A stretch of DNA of 10,857 nucleotides. Source: Xanthobacteraceae bacterium. Lineage in GTDB: Bacteria > Pseudomonadota > Alphaproteobacteria > Rhizobiales > Xanthobacteraceae. Of this stretch, positions 1 through 5,514 are shown piece by piece. Under the pieces are notes generated by a model. The model ran no database searches and had not been told where the DNA came from. It saw nothing but the letters and a program-made list of their open reading frames with translations. The stretch lies in NCBI GenBank assembly GCA_030037185.1, contig JASHRR010000823.1:1-10857 (forward strand), given 5' to 3'. Position 1 is the stretch's first letter. Each line of letters starts with the position of its first letter. The position numbers and the translations under genes were made by a program.

Positions 1-15
1 AATATTTCTCTTTTT

Positions 16-60
16 TTGACATAGAAAAGTTGCATCAAGATTAGATAATGTGTTGATATA
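16..60 (+). promoter_or_regulatory. Possible promoter for the zinc-finger gene in an AT-rich leader
   Basis: The first 70 bases are strikingly AT-rich compared with the rest of the window. A perfect TTGACA lies at 16-21, but the best -10-like match, GATAAT at 44-49, is 22 bases away, which is too far for a standard sigma-70 promoter. The alternative TTGCAT (30-35) and TTGATA (53-58) has an ideal 17-base spacer but poorer boxes. Either would drive the gene starting at 218. The AT-rich DNA could also be the tail of an acquired segment lying mostly outside the window. Confidence 0.25.
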
Positions 61-167
61 CGTTATTGTGCGGTTCTGTCGTCACAGATCAACCGGTGGT
101 CGCACGTAGGCTCCGACCTCGCTCATGCCGGGGCCTTGGAGGAGGGAACACGAAGCGTTTATCCGGC

Positions 168-186
168 CCACCGCACGTAGCGGTGG
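168..186 (+). promoter_or_regulatory. 5' leader hairpin upstream of the zinc-finger gene
   Basis: CCACCGC (168-174) and GCGGTGG (180-186) form a perfect 7-bp stem with a 5-base ACGTA loop, ending 31 bases before the ATG at 218. The 9-mer CGCACGTAG that spans this loop (172-180) also occurs at 101-109, giving a short direct repeat in the leader. It could be an mRNA structure affecting translation, or a binding site for the gene's own product. Neither is shown by the sequence. Confidence 0.4.
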
Positions 187-217
187 CGCGCGGCAGACGC
201 CTGGGAGAGGGGATCCA

Positions 218-862
218 ATGGCTTCAAAAACCAAATGTCCAAGCTGTGGCGGAGACAGTGCCAATCTCATTCACGGTGTGTGTCGGGCTTGCTATATGCG
301 CGACTACCATCAAAAACGTTCCGCTGCGGCTGTCACAGAATGTCCAAGGTGCGGCGGAGTGAGTGCGAATTTCGTTCATGGTGTGTGTCGGGCTTGCTAT
401 ATGCGCGACTACCATCAGAGGCGTTCTGCTCCGGCTGATGGGCAAAGTTCACCTGTGACGGATGGACAAAGCTCACCGGCCGCAGGTGCGCAAAGGGTGT
501 GCGAACCGCCCGCGCCTGCCGGCGGCGGTGCAGGTCCGCGCATTTGTATCGAATGCCGAGAGCCGGGCGTCTATGCCCGCGGCCTTTGCTTGAGCTGCTA
601 CATGCGGGACCGTCGGCGCCGCACCCTCACGCTTATCGACGCCGGCCCGCGCCTTTGCGTCGAATGCGCAGCGCCTGGCATATACGCGCGCGCCCTATGC
701 CAAAATTGCTACATGCGGGACCGTCGGCGCCATCGCCGGATAAAGCTTCAGGCCTGCGCAGTTTGCGGCGCCTCATTTCAGTCCGCCCGGCGCGACGCGC
801 TCTATTGCTCTTCAGGTTGCCGCCAAAAGGCGCACCGGACCGGCAAGACGCAAGCGGCCTAG
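218..862 (+). CDS. Tandem zinc-finger protein with four CxxCYMRD repeats and a C-terminal finger
   Basis: A 214-residue basic protein that I do not recognise as a named family. It holds four similar units, each with two CxxC pairs and the second pair always read as CxxCYMRD: C7/C10/C22/C25, C42/C45/C57/C60, C110/C113/C124/C127 and C147/C150/C161/C164. Each is followed by an Arg/Lys/His-rich tail. A different finger follows (C180/C183/C197/C201) in the pattern CxxCGxxF...RRDAxYCSxxCRQ, like small zinc fingers of phage and plasmid proteins. A low-complexity linker (about residues 61-105) repeats DGQSSP. Twenty regularly spaced cysteines strongly suggest zinc binding, and the basic tails suggest nucleic acid as partner (inference). 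There is no signal peptide or membrane segment, so it is probably cytoplasmic. The start at 218 is chosen because GGGAGAGGGG sits at a good distance upstream. An in-frame ATG at 125 would add 31 residues that show no motif. The gene stands alone, closed by a hairpin at 870. Confidence 0.8.
   Translation: MASKTKCPSCGGDSANLIHGVCRACYMRDYHQKRSAAAVTECPRCGGVSANFVHGVCRACYMRDYHQRRSAPADGQSSPVTDGQSSPAAGAQRVCEPPAPAGGGAGPRICIECREPGVYARGLCLSCYMRDRRRRTLTLIDAGPRLCVECAAPGIYARALCQNCYMRDRRRHRRIKLQACAVCGASFQSARRDALYCSSGCRQKAHRTGKTQAA
236..437 (+). repeat. Intragenic tandem repeat A (two 97-base copies, period 105)
   Basis: Copies at 236-332 and 341-437 encode the first two zinc-finger units. By hand alignment 84 of 97 bases match, including an uninterrupted identical run of 38 bases (275-312 and 380-417). 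Many differences are synonymous or conservative and every cysteine codon is kept, so this looks like a fairly recent in-frame duplication held under protein-level selection. Confidence 0.85.
533..731 (+). repeat. Intragenic tandem repeat B (two 88-base copies, period 111)
   Basis: Copies at 533-620 and 644-731 encode zinc-finger units three and four, beginning GPR(I/L)C(I/V)EC. They share an exact run of 25 bases at 596-620 and 707-731 covering the CYMRDRRR segment, while the rest has diverged more. Pairs A and B resemble each other only at protein level, which suggests an older duplication followed by separate later ones. Confidence 0.8.
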
Positions 863-869
863 AATAACA

Positions 870-889
870 GGCCGGCCCGTCGGCCGGCC
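870..889 (+). terminator. GC-rich hairpin after the zinc-finger gene
   Basis: Eight bases GGCCGGCC (870-877) pair with GGCCGGCC (882-889) around a 4-base loop, starting 8 bases after the TAG. No T-run follows, so it is not a classical intrinsic terminator. It could slow polymerase or protect the 3' end. Confidence 0.45.
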
Positions 890-1049
890 CTGACCTCCTC
901 GCCGCTGCCCCTCAGCCGTCGCCTCGATCTGCGCCGTGACAGGCCGCGGCGCGTTGCGCGTCGCCAATCGACAGCGCGGCCTCGACGGCTGATAGGTTCT
1001 CCGTCTCGCGGGGGACAGATCACGACGCCGGGCTCGGCTGGAAGATGCA

Positions 1050-1078
1050 TTGGAGCGCGACAGGTTTTGCCCTATAGT
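1050..1078 (+). promoter_or_regulatory. Likely promoter of the PQQ dehydrogenase gene
   Basis: TTGGAG (1050-1055) and TATAGT (1073-1078) are separated by exactly 17 bases. The -10 box matches the housekeeping consensus at five of six positions and the -35 box keeps the TTG. Transcription would begin near 1085, giving a leader of about 58 bases before the ATG at 1143. The stretch from 890 to 1049 shows no gene or clear structure. Confidence 0.45.
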
Positions 1079-1142
1079 CGCGAGGCCGTCTTCTAAAAGC
1101 TCGTGCGTCAGCGAAAAAACTCGCAAATCCGGGAGCGAAACG

Positions 1143-3296
1143 ATGTCGCGAAAATTGCTTCAATCCGTGTCCGCACTGGTGTTGGCTGCAGGCGGGCTCA
1201 TATGCGTTGTGCCGCAGGTCTCCGCCCAAACGTTTGTCGGCACAGCCGTACCGCAGCAATTCGCCGCGCAGGGGCAGCCTTCGACCAAGAATGGCGAATG
1301 GCCGACCAACGGCGCCGACGTGAAATTCACCAGGTACTCCCCACTCGACCAGATCAACGCCTCGAACTTCAATAATCTCCAGGTGGCATGGCGCTTCAAG
1401 ACCGACGCCTTCGGCCCCTATCCGGAATACAAGCTCGAGGGCACGCCGATCATGGTCAAGGGCGTGCTCTATACGACGGCCGGTACGCGGCGCTCGGTCA
1501 TCGCGCTCGACGCCAAGACCGGCGAACTGATCTGGTCGCACAGCCTGCGCGAGGGCCACCGCGCCGAGGTCTCCGCGCGCCAGTTGTCGGGACGCGGCGT
1601 TTCCTACTGGACTGACGGCCGCGGGGACGAGCGCGTCATCTATGTCACCACCGGCTATCGCCTGGTCGAGCTGAACGCCAAGACCGGCGCTCTGGTCTCC
1701 ACCTTCGGCGACAATGGCATTCTCGACATCAAGGTCGGCGTGGTGAAGGGCGACAACGAGCAGATCGATCTGGAGGGCGGCGAGATCGGCATCCACGCCG
1801 CCCCGACCGTGACCGGCGACGTGGTGATCGTGGGCTCTTCCATGCGGGAGGGGGCGACCGTGCCGACGCACAACAACACCAAAGGCGTTGTGCGCGCCTT
1901 CGACGTGCGGAGCGGCAAGCAGCTGTGGCGCTTCGACACGATTCCGCGGCCGGGCGAGTTCGGCAACGAGACGTGGGAAAACGGTTCCTGGCGGGACAAC
2001 GGCAACACCGGAGTGTGGGCCCACATCACCGTCGATGAAGAGCTCGGCCTCGTCTACATCCCGGTTGAGACGCCGACATCGGACTATTACGGCGGCCATC
2101 GGCCGGGTGCCAATCTGTTCGCCGAAAGCCTGGTGGCGGTCGATCTGAAAACCGGCGTCCGCAAATGGCACTTTCAGTTTGTCCATCATCCGATCTGGAA
2201 TTGGGACATGACGTCGGCGCCGATCCTTTCCGACATCAATGTCAACGGTCGCCCCGTCAAAGCCGTGTCGGTCGCCTCCAAGCAGGGCTGGCTCTACGTC
2301 TTCGATCGCGTGACCGGCCAGCCGGTGTGGCCGATCGAAGAGAAGCCGGTGCCGCAGTCCGATGTCCCCGGCGAGAAGACGTCGCCGACGCAGCCCGTCC
2401 CGCCCGACTCGCTGCGCTATGCCCGCAACTTCCTCAAGATGCCCGACGACGTGATCGACTTCACGCCCGAGCTGAGGCAGAAGGCGCTGGAAGTTCTCAA
2501 GCGATACAAGGTGGTGGAGTCGCCGTTCGCGCCGGGCATCCTCGCCGATGTCAAGGGAACCCTTGGGGCCATCGTTTCCGGCACTGCGACGAACTGGCCG
2601 GGCTTCGGGTACGATCCGGAGACCCACATCGCCTATATGCCGGCCGGCAATACGCCGAGCGTGCGGTCGCTCGTTGCCTCACCTGGCGAGTTCTCGGACA
2701 TCAGGTACGTTCAGGGCGTCGCCGGGCAGCAGTTCCGGGTGGTGCTGGGGCCCGGGGACTGCTGCGCCGCCGGCGCGCCTCAGACCGCAGCGCGGGCGCG
2801 TCTCGCGCGGACCAATCCGGCGGCGGCCGACGCGTCTCCGCCTGCTGGCGGCTTCGGCGGGTTGAACGTCGAGGGGCTGCCGCTGGTGAAGCCGCCCTAC
2901 GGCCTACTGGCAGCGATCGACCTCGATAAGGGGCAACTCAAGTGGCAGGTGGCCCATGGCGACACCCCCGATCAGGTGCGCAATCACCCGGCGCTGAAAG
3001 GGCTCAACATTCCGAAGACCGGCCAGGCGCAAACCTCGGGGGTCGGATTAGCCATCACCAAGACCCTGGTGATCATGGGCGATCCCGTATCGACAACGAC
3101 TCCTGAGCACCCGCACGGAGCCATGCTGCGCGCCTACGACAAGGCAACCGGCCAGCAGGTCGGCGCCGTGTTCATGCCGGCGCCTCAAAGCGGCAACCCG
3201 ATGACGTACATGGTTGACGGCAAGCAGTACATCGTCGTGGCGGTCAGCGGCGGCAGCTATTCGGGTGAGTACATCGCCTTCAGCCTGCCGAACTGA
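1143..3296 (+). CDS. Periplasmic PQQ-dependent dehydrogenase (membrane glucose dehydrogenase-like propeller)
   Basis: A 717-residue exported quinoprotein expected to oxidise a sugar or alcohol in the periplasm and pass electrons to the respiratory chain. Residues 1-28 form a signal peptide (basic MSRK, hydrophobic core, cleavage after VSA). The rest is an eight-bladed PQQ propeller, with repeated blades of the type IALDAKTGELIW, RAFDVRSGKQLW, VAVDLKTGVRKW, YVFDRVTGQPVW and AAIDLDKGQLKW. The segment VHHPIWNWDM (347-356) aligns with the active-site loop of glucose/quinate-type enzymes and makes Asp355 the probable catalytic base. Lys380 in SKQGW matches the conserved PQQ-contacting lysine. Unlike Gcd, there are no five N-terminal membrane helices, and no cytochrome c domain is present. 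The only cysteines of the mature protein are the adjacent pair C540-C541, in an Ala/Gly/Pro-rich loop. The start at 1143 has GGGAG seven bases upstream and gives a clean signal peptide. The substrate cannot be read from sequence, and no pqq gene is nearby. Confidence 0.9.
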   Translation: MSRKLLQSVSALVLAAGGLICVVPQVSAQTFVGTAVPQQFAAQGQPSTKNGEWPTNGADVKFTRYSPLDQINASNFNNLQVAWRFKTDAFGPYPEYKLEGTPIMVKGVLYTTAGTRRSVIALDAKTGELIWSHSLREGHRAEVSARQLSGRGVSYWTDGRGDERVIYVTTGYRLVELNAKTGALVSTFGDNGILDIKVGVVKGDNEQIDLEGGEIGIHAAPTVTGDVVIVGSSMREGATVPTHNNTKGVVRAFDVRSGKQLWRFDTIPRPGEFGNETWENGSWRDNGNTGVWAHITVDEELGLVYIPVETPTSDYYGGHRPGANLFAESLVAVDLKTGVRKWHFQFVHHPIWNWDMTSAPILSDINVNGRPVKAVSVASKQGWLYVFDRVTGQPVWPIEEKPVPQSDVPGEKTSPTQPVPPDSLRYARNFLKMPDDVIDFTPELRQKALEVLKRYKVVESPFAPGILADVKGTLGAIVSGTATNWPGFGYDPETHIAYMPAGNTPSVRSLVASPGEFSDIRYVQGVAGQQFRVVLGPGDCCAAGAPQTAARARLARTNPAAADASPPAGGFGGLNVEGLPLVKPPYGLLAAIDLDKGQLKWQVAHGDTPDQVRNHPALKGLNIPKTGQAQTSGVGLAITKTLVIMGDPVSTTTPEHPHGAMLRAYDKATGQQVGAVFMPAPQSGNPMTYMVDGKQYIVVAVSGGSYSGEYIAFSLPN

Positions 3297-3453
3297 CCTG
3301 CGAAAATAGCCAGCGTAATCAAACGGTTGCGCTGGCGCTGCGGGACCAAAATAGACATCCGCTGAGCCCGCGATGCCGGCGCTGCCCAAACCGCGGGCAT
3401 TCTTTGGCGCCGCCGTGCCTCATTCACGCCAACAACACGGCGCATACTCAACG

Positions 3454-3479
3454 GCTGATCATCGGGTATGATGATCAGC
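3454..3479. repeat. Perfect 10-bp inverted repeat (stem-loop or operator)
   Basis: GCTGATCATC (3454-3463) and GATGATCAGC (3470-3479) are exact reverse complements around a 6-base loop GGGTAT. It lies 158 bases after the dehydrogenase stop and 14 bases before the terminator stem. It is AT-richer than its surroundings, so it may be a dyad operator as easily as an RNA hairpin. With the terminator it forms a two-hairpin unit that could be the 3' half of a small RNA or of the dehydrogenase mRNA. Confidence 0.6.
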
Positions 3480-3493
3480 ACAAGCCCATACTG

Positions 3494-3532
3494 GCCCGCG
3501 CCACCGCCCCGGGGACGCGGGCTTTTTATTTT
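3494..3532 (+). terminator. Strong intrinsic terminator
   Basis: GCCCGCG (3494-3500) pairs with CGCGGGC (3516-3522), with further CCCC/GGGG complementarity inside the loop, and a T-rich tail TTTTTATTTT follows at once (3523-3532). This is the only classical rho-independent terminator seen in the window. It sits almost 200 bases past the dehydrogenase stop, so it ends either a long 3' UTR or an independent short transcript beginning between about 3300 and 3450. Confidence 0.8.
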
Positions 3533-3995
3533 GCTGTCATGGTAGGGGATATCGCGGGTTGGCGTCGCCGCAGCAGGAGTGGGCCGCAGGCTCGACGTTA
3601 GACCAGGGTGCGGGGGCGAACACTTGTTCAACTTCAACTGTACAAACTGGCGGACAAATTCGTCTTGATCACCCTTGAGCGCGATATGGTGAGTGCCGCG
3701 CGAGGGGCTGGCCCCTGTGGGGTTTGGCGGGCGAAGCCTTTGGTTCGGTTGCAGCTTTGAAGAGGTGATCCGTGCGCCGGATAGCGGCAGGAACGCACGA
3801 GGACCTCGCGGGAGGATCTGGCGGTCCCGGATTTCGCTGGCGCTTAATCCGGGCTACACTCCGCGGTTGCTGACGCGATCGACACCCCATTGCGCAGGAC
3901 CGTGGCGACGGCCACCTTATAGCCTGCACCGCGGCGGCATCCGATCTCGCCCAAGAAGGCAAGCAAAAGGCACTCGCAAACTAAGGTCTCCAGGC
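3533..3995. other. Non-coding stretch before the VWA gene
   Basis: I see no convincing gene here. An open frame from a GTG at 3693 runs into the VWA gene, but its first 101 codons cross a palindrome and have no protein-like composition. Structures present are AGGGGC-TG-GCCCCT (3703-3716) and the REP-like palindrome at 3826-3853. The promoter of the VWA/J-protein unit must lie here, but no box pair with proper spacing stands out. Confidence 0.5.
3826..3857. repeat. REP-like palindromic element
   Basis: CCCGGATT (3826-3833) and AATCCGGG (3846-3853) are exact reverse complements around a 12-base TCGCTGGCGCTT loop, followed by CTAC. The arrangement CCCGGATTTCGCTG...ATCCGGGCTAC resembles an intergenic palindrome I remember as scattered through many proteobacterial genomes, including Bradyrhizobium relatives. 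The link to that family is from memory, while the palindrome itself is visible. Confidence 0.6.
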
Positions 3996-4733
3996 ATGGC
4001 GAACTCTCCGGACGATCGCGCACCGGTGCCGGCCGGAAAGGGCACTCCTGCCGGATCGTCTTCTCGTGCCGAGATCGATGCGTTCCTCAACCGCGTGCGC
4101 ACGATCGAGCGCGCCCAAGCGTCGGGCACGCGCGGCCGTTTGATCTTCGCCCTTGACGCCACCATGAGCCGGCAGCCCACCTGGGACAGGGCCTGTAAGC
4201 TTCAGGGCGAGATGTTTCTGGAAGCGCAGGCGATCGGCGGACTCGATGTGCAGCTGGCGTTTTTCCGCGGCCTGGGCGAATGCCGCGCGTCGCGCTGGGT
4301 CTCGGAGCCCGCGGCCCTTGCCGCATTGATGGCGCAGATCGACTGCCGTGAAGGGGCAACCCAAATCTGCAGAGTACTGAGCCACGCGTGCCGTGAAACC
4401 GAAAAGGCCACGGTGCAGGCCCTCGTATATGTGGGGGATGCGATGGAGGAGAGGGCAGATACGGTCTGCGCCAAGGCGGGCGAGCTCGGACTGCGGAACG
4501 TTCCAGCCTTCGTGTTCCAGGAAGGGTACGATCCGGATGTCGAGAGGACATTCCGCAACATCGCCCGATTGACGCGCGGTGCCTATTGCCGCTTCAACGC
4601 CGGCGCAGCCGATGAGTTGCGGGACCTGCTTCGCGCCGTCGCGGCCTATGCGGCGGGCGGCCTGAAGGCGCTCAGCGATCTTTCGGGCCGGCGCAATACC
4701 GCTGCGATGCGGCTGCTGGAGCAGATGAAATAG
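3996..4733 (+). CDS. VWA-like protein with MIDAS motif, partner of a J-protein gene
   Basis: A 245-residue protein with no signal peptide or membrane helix. After a polar N-terminus (1-35), the strand LIFALDATMS ends in D54-x-T56-x-S58, a variant of the DxSxS metal-ion-dependent adhesion site of von Willebrand A domains. Later strands fit the same fold: VQLAFFRGL, then QALVYVGDAMEE (with the GD that often completes metal binding), then VPAFVFQEG. Such domains bind protein partners through a metal ion. Seven cysteines are spread through the protein. I start it at 3996, where AAGG lies 9 bases upstream. An upstream GTG frame at 3693 is rejected. The stop is only 2 bases before the J-protein ATG at 4736, so the two are almost certainly one operon and may act together, with this protein perhaps recruiting clients or assembling a complex at the membrane (inference). 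The exact function is unknown. Confidence 0.75.
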   Translation: MANSPDDRAPVPAGKGTPAGSSSRAEIDAFLNRVRTIERAQASGTRGRLIFALDATMSRQPTWDRACKLQGEMFLEAQAIGGLDVQLAFFRGLGECRASRWVSEPAALAALMAQIDCREGATQICRVLSHACRETEKATVQALVYVGDAMEERADTVCAKAGELGLRNVPAFVFQEGYDPDVERTFRNIARLTRGAYCRFNAGAADELRDLLRAVAAYAAGGLKALSDLSGRRNTAAMRLLEQMK

Positions 4734-4735
4734 TC

Positions 4736-5467
4736 ATGCCGACGCTGTTTATTGGTCTCCTTGCACTCATAACCGTGCTGTGGCTGCTGAAATCTTTCGC
4801 CCGCAGCGATCCGCGTTATCTGATCAAGATCGGCAGGACGGCGGGGGGCGTGGTGGCGCTGGCAGGTGCTGCATTTCTGGGCGCGCGTGGACAGGTATTT
4901 CTTGCGGTTCCGCTTGGCGTGACGGGATTGAGCCTGCTGGGCCTGCAGGAATGGCTGCCGGCATGGATGCGCCCTTACTCTTGGCCATTCGAGCACAAGA
5001 GCGCGGGCCAAGTGTCGCGCGTGCGCTCCAATTTCCTGGAGATGGCCCTTGATCACGATTCCGGGGCGATGACCGGCACGATCGTGGCCGGCCGTCTCAA
5101 GGGCACATCGCTCGATGCTCTCGAATTGTCCGTGCTGATCGATCTCATTGCCGAGTTCGACGAGGAAAGCCGCAACCTATTGGCAGCGTATCTTGACCGC
5201 CGGAATCCCCGATGGCGTGAAAACGCTGACAATGATGCGGCAGCGCGGGGCCGAGGCGCGGGGCGCGCGGGAAAAATGTCGGACGAGGAGGCTTATCAGA
5301 TCCTTGGCCTTCAGGTAGGGGCGAGCGCTGATGACATCAGCCGGGCCCACCGCTCGCTCATGAAGAAACTGCATCCCGACCAAGGGGGATCGACGTATCT
5401 TGCTGCCCGCGTCAATGAAGCGAAGGATGTGCTGCTTCGACGCCATAAGTTCACTCGTCGGTCGTGA
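4736..5467 (+). CDS. Membrane-anchored J-domain protein, Pam18/Tim14-like
   Basis: A 243-residue co-chaperone. The N-terminus begins with a hydrophobic helix (about 3-20), followed by a second hydrophobic hairpin region (about 35-72), so it is an inner-membrane protein. A middle segment (about 90-165) has a conserved-looking acidic helix, LSVLIDLIAEFDEESRNLL. A charged Ala/Arg/Gly linker leads to the J domain at 181-239, with the invariant H213-P214-D215 that stimulates DnaK ATPase. The segment HPDQGGSTYLAARVNEAKDVL matches the mitochondrial import motor subunit Pam18/Tim14 far better than classical DnaJ, and no zinc-finger or C-terminal client domain is present. The start is 2 bases after the VWA stop, which implies translational coupling. 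The gene is convergent with the carboxypeptidase gene, with a 47-base gap and no clear terminator between. Its DnaK partner and clients are not evident from the window. Confidence 0.85.
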   Translation: MPTLFIGLLALITVLWLLKSFARSDPRYLIKIGRTAGGVVALAGAAFLGARGQVFLAVPLGVTGLSLLGLQEWLPAWMRPYSWPFEHKSAGQVSRVRSNFLEMALDHDSGAMTGTIVAGRLKGTSLDALELSVLIDLIAEFDEESRNLLAAYLDRRNPRWRENADNDAAARGRGAGRAGKMSDEEAYQILGLQVGASADDISRAHRSLMKKLHPDQGGSTYLAARVNEAKDVLLRRHKFTRRS

Positions 5468-5514
5468 GAGTCCCGGTTCGGCTCAATGCGGGCTATATAG
5501 GCCAAATAACTCGC

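Noticed and set aside
236..437. Tandem repeats considered as a CRISPR-like array
   Set aside because: Copies are in frame within a coding gene, the repeat units are far longer than the spacing, and cysteine codons are conserved.
1020..2627. A 535-codon open frame on the minus strand, opposite the PQQ dehydrogenase gene
   Set aside because: It mirrors the codon pattern of the real gene on the other strand, has no recognisable domain, and its His/Arg/Val-rich make-up is typical of antisense frames in GC-rich DNA.
3468..3545. A 25-codon frame starting MMISTSPYW across the terminator, resembling a leader peptide
   Set aside because: No ribosome site, no run of one amino acid as in attenuators, and no biosynthetic gene follows directly.
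3257..3637. A 126-codon minus-strand frame after the dehydrogenase gene
   Set aside because: It crosses the stem-loop and terminator, overlaps the dehydrogenase end, and shows no domain.
3693..3995. Possible 101-residue N-terminal extension of the VWA protein from a GTG
   Set aside because: It would run through a REP-like palindrome, has no protein-like motif, and the ATG at 3996 has its own ribosome site.
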